From assembly GCA_043785105.1 (NCBI GenBank), contig JAYVXO010000103.1, forward strand, positions 1 to 64,000: a stretch of 64,000 nucleotides of DNA. Reading direction: 5' to 3'. Numbering within the stretch: position 1 is the stretch's first letter; every line of letters starts with the position of its first letter. Both the position numbers and the translations under genes were made by a program. The DNA comes from Fimbriiglobus sp043785105 (GTDB taxonomy: Bacteria; Planctomycetota; Planctomycetia; Gemmatales; Gemmataceae). The notes beneath the pieces are model-generated. The model was given only the letters and a program-made list of their open reading frames with translations, was not told the DNA's origin and did not search any database. Positions 26,959 through 36,298 of this stretch are shown piece by piece.

Positions 26959-27549
26959 TCAACCCGCTTTCAATCGGACCAGATGACCGTTGGCCACTCC
27001 GCCTGGTTCTTGGCAGTGTTGGTGGTGGACGAAAAAGTTCTTGCGGTATCGTTCAACGAGTTCGTTGTGCCCTTTCAGTACCAACAGGTTTTCGGCGTTT
27101 TCGTGTTCGGCTTGTCGCGTGAAATTGAAGCTACCCGTGAGGAGTGTTTGCCCGTCGATTAACATGATTTTGTTGTGCGCGATGGCGTGGCAGGCGTCGA
27201 TCAGGAGTTCGATTTGGTACTGCTTCAGGTCGCCAATTTCGGAATAGGATTCCTTCTCGTTCGACCGATCGAGCAGGATCCGGACTGCGACACCCCGTTC
27301 CGCCGCATCAATCAAAGCTTGTGCGATCAGTTTGCACGAGAACGAGTAGGCTTGAACGAGAACTTCCCGCCGCGCCAGACGAAGCTCCGCGATAATTGCG
27401 TCCGTGCAACCGCCTTTTGGCGAGAAGTGCGAGGCGATCGTCGGCTCAACAAGTAGCTGTCGCCGGAGATAGGAATAGGCACTTTCCAATCCGACTGAAA
27501 TCGCCAAGCCCGCACCTGCGCCGGCCATTGCGATGGACCATTCGGTCAT
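26959..27549 (-). CDS. Phospholipase D-family protein with one HKD motif
   Basis: A 196-residue protein. ATG 27549 is preferred over GTG 27564 because GAGAGGG lies just upstream. A hydrophobic N-terminus (SIAMAGAGAGLAISVGLESA) may anchor it in the membrane or export it. The body has the PLD fold with a single HxKx4D motif, HNKIMLIDGQTLLTGSFNFT, plus EVLVQAYSFSC and DAAERGVAVRILLDRS. Single-HKD members such as Nuc form homodimers and cut nucleic acids; others act on phospholipids. The substrate is not determined here. It lies 35 nt after the minus-strand TolC-like gene and probably shares its transcript. There is no obvious link to metal efflux. Confidence 0.8.
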   Translation of the reverse strand: MTEWSIAMAGAGAGLAISVGLESAYSYLRRQLLVEPTIASHFSPKGGCTDAIIAELRLARREVLVQAYSFSCKLIAQALIDAAERGVAVRILLDRSNEKESYSEIGDLKQYQIELLIDACHAIAHNKIMLIDGQTLLTGSFNFTRQAEHENAENLLVLKGHNELVERYRKNFFVHHQHCQEPGGVANGHLVRLKAG

Positions 27550-27584
27550 GACGATCCCTCTCACGAGAAGTTACGCAACGACGA

Positions 27585-29042
27585 TCATTTCGGCGCGGGG
27601 GTTGATTCCTTGGCACTTAAATCGTCGAGCAATGTGTCTTTGTCCGATTCCACTGCGGTCAAGACTCGTTGCCCGACGGCGGCGTTCAATCGGTTGAGCG
27701 CCTGCCAGTAATCCGTGAGGTTGCCCAGCGTGTTTCGGACTCGGTCGCGGTACGCGCGCTCGGCGTCGAGGGCATCGAGTAGGTCTTTATCGCCGTTTTT
27801 GTACGCGGCCAAAGTTTCGTCGCGGACCTCCCGTGCCGTGCGGAGGGAGGCCACGTCTTCCCCGGTCACGCCGTTGAGTGCTTCGGTGTATTCAGCAACG
27901 GCTTGTTCGACCTCCGCACGCGCTTCGGCAGTGGCTGCCCCCAGTCCCGCACGGGTGCTCCGAGACAGTGCTTCCGCCGTCAGGATTCGGCCCTGGTTGC
28001 GGTCGGTGATCGGCAACGTGCTATTCAGTGCGACAGTCCAGAGCCACGCATTGCGGAACCCGGTGATTCGCATTTGGTCTTGGTAGTCCGGCCCCGTGGT
28101 GATCGACATTTGCGGCCCGGCTTTGCGACGTTCCCGGACGATCGCCGCATCGGCAGCCACGATAGCCCGGCGAGCGGCGATCAGGTCGGGGCGGTTCTGT
28201 TCGGCCAGAGTCCAAGCCTGATTGACGCTCAACAACGGGGCGGCGGCGCGGACTGCTAACGTTCCCTTCACCACAAAATCCGGTGTGTCGGCGGGGCGAC
28301 CAATCCGGGCCTGCAATTTTGCCTTGGTGGTCTCCGCTGCGGCCCGGCGTTTCCGAACTTCGCGTTGTACGTCGAGGACCGCTAGCTGAACTCGCCGAAC
28401 TTCAACCCCTAGCTTTGCAACTTCTTTGGCCCGATCTCGGGCCGTTTTCTCCAGGAACTTCAAGGCATCCAAATCGTTCTCCGCCAACTTCACGGCAATG
28501 TCGGCTTCGAGTGCGTCATAAAACGCATCGACCGTCGCAGCGATTTCCCGCCGGAGTTGATCGGCGAATTCAGCCTGAGCGACATCCACGTTCAACTTCG
28601 CAGCAGCTTGGGCGGCGACTCGTTTACCGAAGACAAACCAGTCGATCGGCACGGTTAGCAACACGTCGTATTGGGGTGGACCGGCTTGGTTATCAAAACT
28701 GACGGAGGTGACGGGTAGCAACTGTGCGTCCGCGAAGATTTGGCAGTTCGGAATCAACGACTCGGTCACGTAGTCGGCTTGGGCCAGTCGGATTCGTTCT
28801 TCACCCGCCCGCAGCCGCATGTTGTTCAGCACGCACTCGCGGACGACATCGGGTAGCGTGACGGTAGGCCGTTGGGCAACCGGCACGATTTGGGCCTCGT
28901 TGGGAAGCGGTTCCGCAACGACAAGCGGAGACGGATCGACTAGAAAGCGAGGCAACGCCTGACTTTCATAAACTGGCGGGGTGTGACATCCCCACGAGGT
29001 CATCGTCGCAATTGCTACGCAAACGATCAGTTGTCGAGCCAT
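27585..29042 (-). CDS. TolC-like outer-membrane efflux lipoprotein
   Basis: A 485-residue outer-membrane factor with a lipoprotein signal (QLIVCVAIATMTSWGC). Two helical repeats are visible: RRVQLAVLDVQREVRKRRAAAE in the first and the hallmark LPITDRNQGRILTAEALSRST in the second, followed by YKNGDKDLLDALDAERAYRD. It could serve as the outer-membrane duct for system B, which lacks one on its own strand; that pairing is inference from position. It diverges from system C across a 500-nt gap. The ATG at 29042 has no strong ribosome site in view. The nuclease-like gene follows downstream. Confidence 0.83.
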   Translation of the reverse strand: MARQLIVCVAIATMTSWGCHTPPVYESQALPRFLVDPSPLVVAEPLPNEAQIVPVAQRPTVTLPDVVRECVLNNMRLRAGEERIRLAQADYVTESLIPNCQIFADAQLLPVTSVSFDNQAGPPQYDVLLTVPIDWFVFGKRVAAQAAAKLNVDVAQAEFADQLRREIAATVDAFYDALEADIAVKLAENDLDALKFLEKTARDRAKEVAKLGVEVRRVQLAVLDVQREVRKRRAAAETTKAKLQARIGRPADTPDFVVKGTLAVRAAAPLLSVNQAWTLAEQNRPDLIAARRAIVAADAAIVRERRKAGPQMSITTGPDYQDQMRITGFRNAWLWTVALNSTLPITDRNQGRILTAEALSRSTRAGLGAATAEARAEVEQAVAEYTEALNGVTGEDVASLRTAREVRDETLAAYKNGDKDLLDALDAERAYRDRVRNTLGNLTDYWQALNRLNAAVGQRVLTAVESDKDTLLDDLSAKESTPAPK

Positions 29043-29548
29043 TACGTCCCCCGACGCTCTAGACGAATTCCAATGTCAACGGGCATAGTCAAGTCAGGAA
29101 ATCCCAGCAAGTCCAAACGTGGTCGATCAATCACAAATTGAAACAACTACGGAGCGCGGAACGTTCCAGCGTGATGTGGCTTCTAATCGTTCAGGGTGGT
29201 TGAAAAGCGATCACAGCAACTGGCTATTTAGTAAACAGAATAGGTTCTGGACTGCGTATCGACATGCCTTGACTCTGATTCTCACTCGCTTGACAGGCCT
29301 GGTACGAGCCATCAACTCGTGGTGTCAGAGGCACGTTTTTTGCTGTGGGTTGTGGACATAACATTGTCTAGTGATAATCAGTCACGTCTTTTCAGGATGA
29401 AACTTTCCTCATTGTTGATCTTCTGCTTCCGAACAGACGTATTGAGTGAGGCTGGATTGATAAACTGGTATTGATTGAATTTTGCGTAAATCTGGCGCCG
29501 CTTGATCCGACATTGGACCTGAGTCAGCAGCTTGCAGGGGACACAACT
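29043..29548. other. Long divergent intergenic region with a weak promoter candidate
   Basis: This 506-nt gap separates the minus-strand TolC-like gene from system C. Short frames here have no ribosome site, signal or family likeness and are not called. A possible plus-strand promoter is TTGTGG at 29350-29355 and TGATAA at 29372-29377 with a 16-nt spacer. The stretch is more AT-rich by eye than its neighbours, as expected for a regulatory region serving two diverging operons. Confidence 0.4.
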
Positions 29549-30877
29549 ATGAACGATACGCTCCAAAGAAGTTGGCGAGTCTTGAAGACGGTGGTGCTAT
29601 CGACTGGCGTTGTGTTCGCCGGTGCGTCCGGTGCGTGGATTGCCAAGCCGACTCTTTCTGAGACGAAAACCGGCTCACTTAGTCCGTCGCAACCGGAGCC
29701 GTCGAAATCGGAGCGGATTTCTCGTATTGGCGCGGACCGTGTGAAAGTCCCGGAGGCGGTTGCCGACAAAATGGGGCTGAGTACGGAGCCTGTTGTCGCG
29801 TCTACACAGCCCATTCACCTGCCGCCGTTCCAGGGTTCCCTCAGCCTCGATAACAACAGTTTGCAACGAGTCCACGCCCGTTTCCCTGGCGAGATTGTAC
29901 GGATCAGTACGGCTTCCGAACCGGCGCCGCGTGACTTGCGGGTTGGCGATGTGGTCACGAAAGGTCAACTTCTTGCTGTGGTTTGGAGTTCCAGTTTCGG
30001 AAACATGAAGAGCGATCTCGTAGGTGCTCTATCAAAGTTACGGTCAGATGAACAGATTCTGGGCCGCCTTAAGGAACTGAGTGATTTGGGTGGTACTCCG
30101 GAAAGCACGTTACGAGCCGCCGAACAAACCGTGCGTGATGATCGGCTTGCAGTGGAACGAACCGAACGAACGTTGCAATCGAATCGCGTCACCGATGAAG
30201 AACTGGTCAAGTTGCGTGCCGAAGCGGACCAACTCAAAGACGGGAAGGGCAAGAAGTCTGACTCCGCCGATTGGGCGAACGTCGAAGTCCGGGCCACCCA
30301 AAGTGGCACCATCGTGATGAAGAACGTGAACGTCGGCGACATCGTGGACACCTCGCTCGATTTGTTTCAAATCGGTGATCTGTCGCATTTGACGATCTGG
30401 GCGCACGTTTACGAAGACGACCTGCCACGCCTAGCCGAAGTTCCGAAACCGATTCGCTGGTCGGTCGCGGTTCCGTCGCGTCCCGGTGTAGTGTTGAACG
30501 GAACGCTGGAACAAATTAGTGCGGTGATCGACCCGAATCAGCACACCGCACTGGTCAGCGGGCGAATTGAAAACCCACGCGGTGAGTTAAAAATCGGTCA
30601 GTTCGTGACGGCCCAAGTTGATCTTCCTCCACCGCCCGGCGAATTGGCCGTGCCTGCGGACGCCGTGGCGGAAGACGGCCGGGACAGTATCGTTTTCGTG
30701 CAGAGTGCCGACGATCGAACGGTCTACCTGAAATGTTGCCTGCAAGTGGTGCGACGCACACGCCAAACTCTTTACGTCAAAGTGGGCAGCGGAATGCGCG
30801 CCGGCGACCGGGTTGTGACGGCTGGTGCGCTCCTGCTTCGTGAAGCCGTCGATGCGTTGCCGGTTCCGGCCAACTGA
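29549..30877 (+). CDS. RND efflux periplasmic adaptor (system C)
   Basis: A 442-residue membrane fusion protein. ATG 29549 is chosen because CAGGGGAC lies just upstream and the next residues open a signal anchor (VLKTVVLSTGVVFAGASGAWIA); the 26 residues upstream look untranslated. Domains follow the CusB/CzcB order: lipoyl half (VGDVVTKGQLLAVVW), helical hairpin with EQILGRLKELSDLGG and ERTERTLQSNRVTDEELVK, second lipoyl half (VRATQSGTIVMKNVNVGDIVD), barrel (HLTIWAHVYEDDLPRL) and the C-terminal domain (GMRAGDRVVTAGALLLREAVD). No Cys/His module is present. The pump gene starts 85 nt downstream. Confidence 0.85.
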   Translation: MNDTLQRSWRVLKTVVLSTGVVFAGASGAWIAKPTLSETKTGSLSPSQPEPSKSERISRIGADRVKVPEAVADKMGLSTEPVVASTQPIHLPPFQGSLSLDNNSLQRVHARFPGEIVRISTASEPAPRDLRVGDVVTKGQLLAVVWSSSFGNMKSDLVGALSKLRSDEQILGRLKELSDLGGTPESTLRAAEQTVRDDRLAVERTERTLQSNRVTDEELVKLRAEADQLKDGKGKKSDSADWANVEVRATQSGTIVMKNVNVGDIVDTSLDLFQIGDLSHLTIWAHVYEDDLPRLAEVPKPIRWSVAVPSRPGVVLNGTLEQISAVIDPNQHTALVSGRIENPRGELKIGQFVTAQVDLPPPPGELAVPADAVAEDGRDSIVFVQSADDRTVYLKCCLQVVRRTRQTLYVKVGSGMRAGDRVVTAGALLLREAVDALPVPAN

Positions 30878-30962
30878 TTTTCCGCCCGACTCGAATTCAA
30901 GCACGTCGGCTTTGCGACGGCGTTCGCCCGTGCCTTCGTCCCGCATTCGATTCGAGCGAGAT

Positions 30963-33900
30963 ATGGTCCGCAAACTGATTGATGGAGCGCTCGCCAATTC
31001 CCTGATTGTCTTGTTGTTTACAACGGCGCTGGTCATCGGCGGTGGCTACGCCGTTATCCATGTCAACATCGAAGCCTACCCGGACCCCGCCCCGGCGATT
31101 ATCGAAGTTGTGGCCCAATTCCCAGGGGCCTCTGCGGAGGAAGTGGAGCGGCAAGTCACGATCCCGCTGGAAGTGGGGTTGGCCGGGATGCAAGGTCTGG
31201 AGACGACCCGAAGTAAGTCTCTGTTCGGGCTGTCCCACATCCGCAATCAATTTGATTACAACCGTGATTATGACCACGCCCGGCAAGACGTGCTGAACCG
31301 CATCGCCAGTGTCAATTTGCCCGCCGGGGTCAACCCGCAAATATCGCCCGCCTCCCCGATTGGCGAAATCGTCCGCTTCACGCTGAAGAACCCCACCCAC
31401 CCCGTAACCGGCGTGCCGCTTTACACGTTGGCCGACTTGAAATCGGTGCAGGACTACATCGTTCAACGGGAATTGTTGCGGGTGCCCCGCGTCGCTGGGG
31501 TTACGGGCGTCGGTGGCAAGGTGAAGCGGTACGAGGTCCACCCCGACCCGGACCAACTGAAACTCTTCGGCATCACGTTAACGCAGTTGCAAACCGCACT
31601 GGGTAACGCCAACGCGAATGGCAGCGGCGACAACCTGACGCAAGGGCAACTCACGATTATCGTCCGCTCGCTGGGGTTGATCGGCAACGGCCAAGACCCG
31701 CAGCAAAAGACGTTGGCCATGACCGACCCCGTGGCTGCCGCGAAGTACCTTCGTGCCGAGGAAGTCAGACGGTGCGTCGAAATCCGCCAAATCGTGGTGG
31801 CCAGTGTCAACAACGTCCCGGTGCGGGTGGACAAGTTGGTGTACGGCGGCCAGATGCTCAACCCGGACGGCACCCCCCAACTCAGCGATCGGGAATTGGT
31901 GAAGAAAGGCGTCGTCGTTAGCAATCAAACCCGGCAAGGGCGCGTGGCCATCAGTCGGCCCGTCGCGGGCGAGGACGGCAAGCAGTTGAAGAACCCGGAC
32001 GGAACCTACGCCTGGGACGACGAGGACGACGTGGTGCAAGGGATCGTGTTGCTCCGCAAAGGCCAGGAATCCACGCCCGCATTGAAGGACGTGTTCGCCA
32101 AGATTGAAGAACTGAACCAGCCAGGCCACATGCCGCCCGGCATCCAACTGGTGACCTACTACAACCGCACCGACCTCATCAACAAGACGACGGAGACCGT
32201 CAACGAAAACCTGATCGTCGGGATGGCACTAGTCTCCGCGATCTTGCTGATGTTTCTGGGCAATGTGCGGGCGGCGGTGATCGTGGCCATCAACATTCCG
32301 TTGGCGTTGCTCTTCGCGTTCGGCGTGTTGTTTCTGCGCGGCAAGTCCGCGAACCTCTTGTCGATCGGCGCCGTCGATTTCGGCATCATCGTGGACTCGT
32401 CGGTCATCATTGTTGAAAGCATTTTCCGCACCCTGACCAGTTCAAACCACGCCGACGAACCGCTCGCCGAACGGATTAGTCGCGCCTGTGGACAAGTCAC
32501 CAAGAGTGTCTTCTTCGCCACCGCAATCATGGTTTGTGCCTTGCTGCCGTTGTTTACCATGACCGGCCCCGAAGGGCAAATTTTCGGGCCGATGGCCGAC
32601 ACCTATGCCTTTGCGTTGGCGGGGGCGCTGGTACTCGCGCTGTTTCTTTCGCCGGTTTTGTGCTTGTTGACGATGCGGAATTTGAAGCCGAAACGGGACA
32701 ACATCCTGGTCCGCAGTCTGGAATGGCTGTTCTTGCAACAACTGCATCTGCTCGTCAAATTACGCTGGGTGGCACTGGCGGTGTTCGTCGGCGCGCTAGC
32801 TTACACCGGGGTGACCGCCGCCAACATGGGCCGCGAGTTCATGCCCGAACTGGAGGAAGGCAACCTCATGGTGCGCGGGACGTTCCCGGTTTACGTGTCA
32901 CTGGACGAAGTGGCGGTTCGTTCCAAACAGGTTCGCAAGGTGCTGCAACACTTCCCCGAGTTTGCGGTGATCGTGCCGACCATCGGGCGGCCCGACGACG
33001 GCACCGACCCGACCGGGTACTACAACGTCGAAACTTTCATCCCGATGCGACCCCAGGAGCAATGGCCGATCGACCCGAAGTTGGGCCGCATCCGCACCAA
33101 GGCGGAACTCGTTCATGAACTGGACGCCATGCTCGAAGAGAACTTTCCGGGGATTGATTTTGACATCTCGCAGATCATCCGCGACAACGTGATGGAAGCC
33201 CTTTCCGGAGTCAAGGGTGAAAACTCCATCAAGGTGTTCGGTCCGGATTTGGACGTGCTCGAAGAGACCGCGATGAAAATCCGCGACAACTTGAACACGG
33301 TTCAGGGGGTTCAAAATGCCGGTGTTTTCCGCATCCAAGGCCAATCAAACTTGGAGTTCCCCGTCGATCGCCAGAAGTGCGCGTTCTGGAACGTCTCGTC
33401 GGCGGACGTGCAAGCCGTGATCCAATCGGCAGTCGGCGGCAAAGCGGTCACCCAAATTCAGGAAGGCGGCAAAACCTTCGACCTCACTGTTCGCTGGCCG
33501 CCCGAATTGCGTGGCGACCTCGACTCCATTTTGAAGATCCCCGTGCCAGTCGGGAATGTCGTGACTTCTGGTAGCCAAGTCAACCAAGGCACGACGCCCA
33601 TCAGTTCCGGGGGGGTCGGCCAAACGCCGTCCGGCACGACGATGGCGATGCCGTCGCCGACGGGCAACATCTTCAACGCCCCAGCAATTTCGGTCTCAAC
33701 CCCGACCCGGCCCCTGGTGGAACTGGTCACGCCGCTCAACAAAAGTGGCCAACCCGACCCCGCCGGGTCGTTCTTGCGGCCCGGCGCATCGACGATTTAC
33801 CGCGAACAAGGCCAACGACTGATTGCGATTAAGTTTGAAGTCCGAGGCCGCGACCTCGCCAGCACCGTAACTGAAGCCCGTGCCAAAATCGACCCCATGC

Positions 33901-34475
33901 TACACGTGCCGTATCGGTCCGAGTGGAGCGGCGAGTTCAAACAAATGGAAGCCGCCGAGCAGCGCATGGCCAAGATGTTTGCCGTCTCGATGGTGCTCAT
34001 CGCGGTCATGCTTTACATGGCGTTCCGCTCGTTCCTTGACGCCACCGTGGTGTTCGCTAACGTCCTGGCAATGGGGATTGGCGGCGTTTGGGCGCTGAAG
34101 CTGGTCGGACTAAACTTCAACATCTCCGCCGCCGTGGGGTTCATTTCCATTCTGGGTGTCGCCGTGATGAACGGGTTGCTATTCGTCTCGTCGTTCAACG
34201 GCTTACGCGCGAAAGGTATGGAGTTGGGCGAAGCGTTAACCACCGGAACCCGACACCTCGTTCGGCCTGTGGTCATGACCGCACTCGCGGCGATTCTGGG
34301 GCTTTTACCCGCTGCCATGTCCACCAAAATGGGTTCGGAATCCCAACGCCCGCTAGCTGTGGTGGTCGTGGGCGGGATGCTGTTCACGATTCTCTGCTTA
34401 AACTTGGTGCCCGTTCTTTACAGTTTTTACGGCCATCGCACGCCCCCAGAAGGTGCCGGAGACATGGCCCACTAA
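30963..34475 (+). CDS. Heavy-metal-type RND efflux pump with extra periplasmic insertions (system C)
   Basis: ATG 30963 follows GAGCGAG and gives a 1170-residue pump beginning with the first membrane helix (ANSLIVLLFTTALVIGGGYAVI); the longer frame from 30825 is rejected. Helix 4 carries DFGIIVDSSVIIVES, keeping the proton-relay acidic residues. It is about 120 residues longer than the other two pumps here. The extra length sits in two loops. One is in the first periplasmic half and includes VAGEDGKQLKNPDGTYAWDD. The other is a Gly/Ser/Thr/Pro-rich stretch of roughly 80 residues near 880-960 (GGVGQTPSGTTMAMPSPTGN). The C-terminal half has VGFISILGVAVMNGLLFVSS. The substrate is not determined. 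Confidence 0.87.
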   Translation: MVRKLIDGALANSLIVLLFTTALVIGGGYAVIHVNIEAYPDPAPAIIEVVAQFPGASAEEVERQVTIPLEVGLAGMQGLETTRSKSLFGLSHIRNQFDYNRDYDHARQDVLNRIASVNLPAGVNPQISPASPIGEIVRFTLKNPTHPVTGVPLYTLADLKSVQDYIVQRELLRVPRVAGVTGVGGKVKRYEVHPDPDQLKLFGITLTQLQTALGNANANGSGDNLTQGQLTIIVRSLGLIGNGQDPQQKTLAMTDPVAAAKYLRAEEVRRCVEIRQIVVASVNNVPVRVDKLVYGGQMLNPDGTPQLSDRELVKKGVVVSNQTRQGRVAISRPVAGEDGKQLKNPDGTYAWDDEDDVVQGIVLLRKGQESTPALKDVFAKIEELNQPGHMPPGIQLVTYYNRTDLINKTTETVNENLIVGMALVSAILLMFLGNVRAAVIVAINIPLALLFAFGVLFLRGKSANLLSIGAVDFGIIVDSSVIIVESIFRTLTSSNHADEPLAERISRACGQVTKSVFFATAIMVCALLPLFTMTGPEGQIFGPMADTYAFALAGALVLALFLSPVLCLLTMRNLKPKRDNILVRSLEWLFLQQLHLLVKLRWVALAVFVGALAYTGVTAANMGREFMPELEEGNLMVRGTFPVYVSLDEVAVRSKQVRKVLQHFPEFAVIVPTIGRPDDGTDPTGYYNVETFIPMRPQEQWPIDPKLGRIRTKAELVHELDAMLEENFPGIDFDISQIIRDNVMEALSGVKGENSIKVFGPDLDVLEETAMKIRDNLNTVQGVQNAGVFRIQGQSNLEFPVDRQKCAFWNVSSADVQAVIQSAVGGKAVTQIQEGGKTFDLTVRWPPELRGDLDSILKIPVPVGNVVTSGSQVNQGTTPISSGGVGQTPSGTTMAMPSPTGNIFNAPAISVSTPTRPLVELVTPLNKSGQPDPAGSFLRPGASTIYREQGQRLIAIKFEVRGRDLASTVTEARAKIDPMLHVPYRSEWSGEFKQMEAAEQRMAKMFAVSMVLIAVMLYMAFRSFLDATVVFANVLAMGIGGVWALKLVGLNFNISAAVGFISILGVAVMNGLLFVSSFNGLRAKGMELGEALTTGTRHLVRPVVMTALAAILGLLPAAMSTKMGSESQRPLAVVVVGGMLFTILCLNLVPVLYSFYGHRTPPEGAGDMAH

Positions 34476-34597
34476 TCGTATTAGCCTGCGAAACTCGCCC
34501 AGTCGTCACATTGCTCATTTTTTAGCCAATCTACTCAACCTGCACGACTCCGTCCGTCGATGATTGAAGTGAACTTCCTCGTGCGGGTGGTGTTGCT

Positions 34598-36193
34598 ATG
34601 CTGCGTCGTTCGATTGTTCGCCTTCGATGGGCACCCGTCTGTGTTGTCGGCTTGACCGTCGGCTGTGCTAGCCCACGCATCATGATTCCGGACGGGCAAC
34701 TTCCGCCGCCGTCGCGGGTGATTGATGCCCAAACGTCGGTCGTGTTAGCAGTGCCCGCAACGAAACCGGAGCCGACTGCTAAGCCTGAAGTACCGAAGAA
34801 AGACGGACAAAAGACACCGCCGTTCCAGGTGCCGAGTATCCTTCCCGGAGCCGATGCATTACCGCTGAAAGCGCCTCGTTTTGAAGAAGGAACCCCCGCT
34901 ACGGAACGTCAAAAGGCTATCCGCGCAGCTTACCCGGAATTAACACCGGTCTCGGCGGCATTGCCTATTGTGGCCGACCAAGCGCCGCTAAGCCTGTCCG
35001 ATTTACAACAACTGGCGTTAGCCAACAGCCCCGTGATTCGCAAAACCACCGCCGACGCCGATGTCGCCTACGGCCAGATGATTCAAGCGGGCCTGCACCC
35101 CAACCCGACGATCGGGTACCAATCGGACCAGGTGCAACCAGGCGTGAGGCTTCCCGCCGACAGCACGGCAAGTGGCGCCGGGCAACAGGGTGGGTACGTT
35201 AACCAGCTCATTAAGACGGCCGGCAAGCTCTCGTTGGCCCAACAAGTTTCGGGGTACGACTACATCAATGCGTATGTCGCCGTTCGCAAAGCCCAAGTGG
35301 ATGTGACCTCGCAGGTTCGCACGTATTACTTCTCCGCGATCGTGGCTAAGCAAAGCCTGGAGTACAACAAAGCGTTGGCGGACATGGTGGATGAAGTCTA
35401 CCAACTGCAACTCCGTCAGGTCGCGTCCGGATTCGCAGCGGGGTATGAACCGTATCAACTTTACGCGCAAGCGGTCCAAGCCCGCAACGCGATGGTTCAA
35501 GCGGAGGCCACGTACCGATCGGCGTGGAAGCAATTGGCCGCCGCTGTGGGGCAACCGAAACTGCCGTTTGCGCCGTTAGTGGGGCGGGCCGACGCGCCGC
35601 CCCCAAGTTTCAGCATCGACGACGTGAAGAACCGAATCAGCGAACAACACACGGACATCTTGACGGCTAGAAATACCATCTCCCAAGCCAACACGAATTT
35701 AACGTTGCAGAAGCGAATTCCGATTCCCGACTTGCAAACGAACACGTACCACCAATACGACAACGCTGCTCAGAATTATCAGTTCGGGATTCAAATCGGG
35801 ATTCAGCTCCCCATTTCGGACCGGAACCAAGGGAACATCCGCTCCGCATCGTCCCGAATTGCGTCAGCCCGAGAGCAATTGCGAGTGGCCGAAAACGACT
35901 TGGCCGGGCGTTCTGCGGAGGCGTTCGCGCGCTACGATTCCAACCGGACGATTGTCGCCAATTACCGCGACAAGATTCTGCCCTACCAAACCCGCGCCTA
36001 CCAAACGCTGGTACTCCGGTGGCAAACCGATGTCCCCGGAAGTGTGCAATTCAACGACATCATCACAACGCAACAGACCCTGGCTCAGTCGATTCAAGCC
36101 TACCTGAGCGCCCTCGACGCCCAATGGAAAGCGGTCGTCGATTTAGCCAACATCTCCCAGTTCGATGACTTGTACCCGCCGTCCGAAAAGTAG
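34598..36193 (+). CDS. TolC-like outer-membrane efflux lipoprotein (system C)
   Basis: A 531-residue outer-membrane factor with a lipoprotein signal ending in LTVGC. A Pro/Lys-rich linker of about 90 residues (KPEPTAKPEVPKKDGQKTPP) precedes the helical domain, longer than in the other two TolC-like proteins here. Family signs are LQQLALANSPVIRKTTADAD, MIQAGLHPNPTIGY and the hallmark LPISDRNQGNIRSASSRIA. It completes the tripartite set with the adaptor at 29549 and pump at 30963, after a 122-nt gap. The DUF481-like gene follows after about 105 nt. Confidence 0.84.
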   Translation: MLRRSIVRLRWAPVCVVGLTVGCASPRIMIPDGQLPPPSRVIDAQTSVVLAVPATKPEPTAKPEVPKKDGQKTPPFQVPSILPGADALPLKAPRFEEGTPATERQKAIRAAYPELTPVSAALPIVADQAPLSLSDLQQLALANSPVIRKTTADADVAYGQMIQAGLHPNPTIGYQSDQVQPGVRLPADSTASGAGQQGGYVNQLIKTAGKLSLAQQVSGYDYINAYVAVRKAQVDVTSQVRTYYFSAIVAKQSLEYNKALADMVDEVYQLQLRQVASGFAAGYEPYQLYAQAVQARNAMVQAEATYRSAWKQLAAAVGQPKLPFAPLVGRADAPPPSFSIDDVKNRISEQHTDILTARNTISQANTNLTLQKRIPIPDLQTNTYHQYDNAAQNYQFGIQIGIQLPISDRNQGNIRSASSRIASAREQLRVAENDLAGRSAEAFARYDSNRTIVANYRDKILPYQTRAYQTLVLRWQTDVPGSVQFNDIITTQQTLAQSIQAYLSALDAQWKAVVDLANISQFDDLYPPSEK

Positions 36194-36298
36194 CCGTTGC
36201 GTTGCCGCATCGGTGTTGGTATTCACTCGCAATTCCTCTCCCAGTTGGTCATCAACTGAGCCGAGTCATCGACGTAGGGAATCGTGAGGAAGTTGCGA

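Noticed and set aside
29119..29361. 80-codon plus-strand frame in the long intergenic region
   Set aside because: No ribosome binding site, no signal or domain, and unusual composition compared with neighbouring genes.
30825..30962. Upstream start of the system C pump overlapping the adaptor gene
   Set aside because: It would add 46 polar residues before the first helix; ATG 30963 has a ribosome site and the usual short N-terminus.
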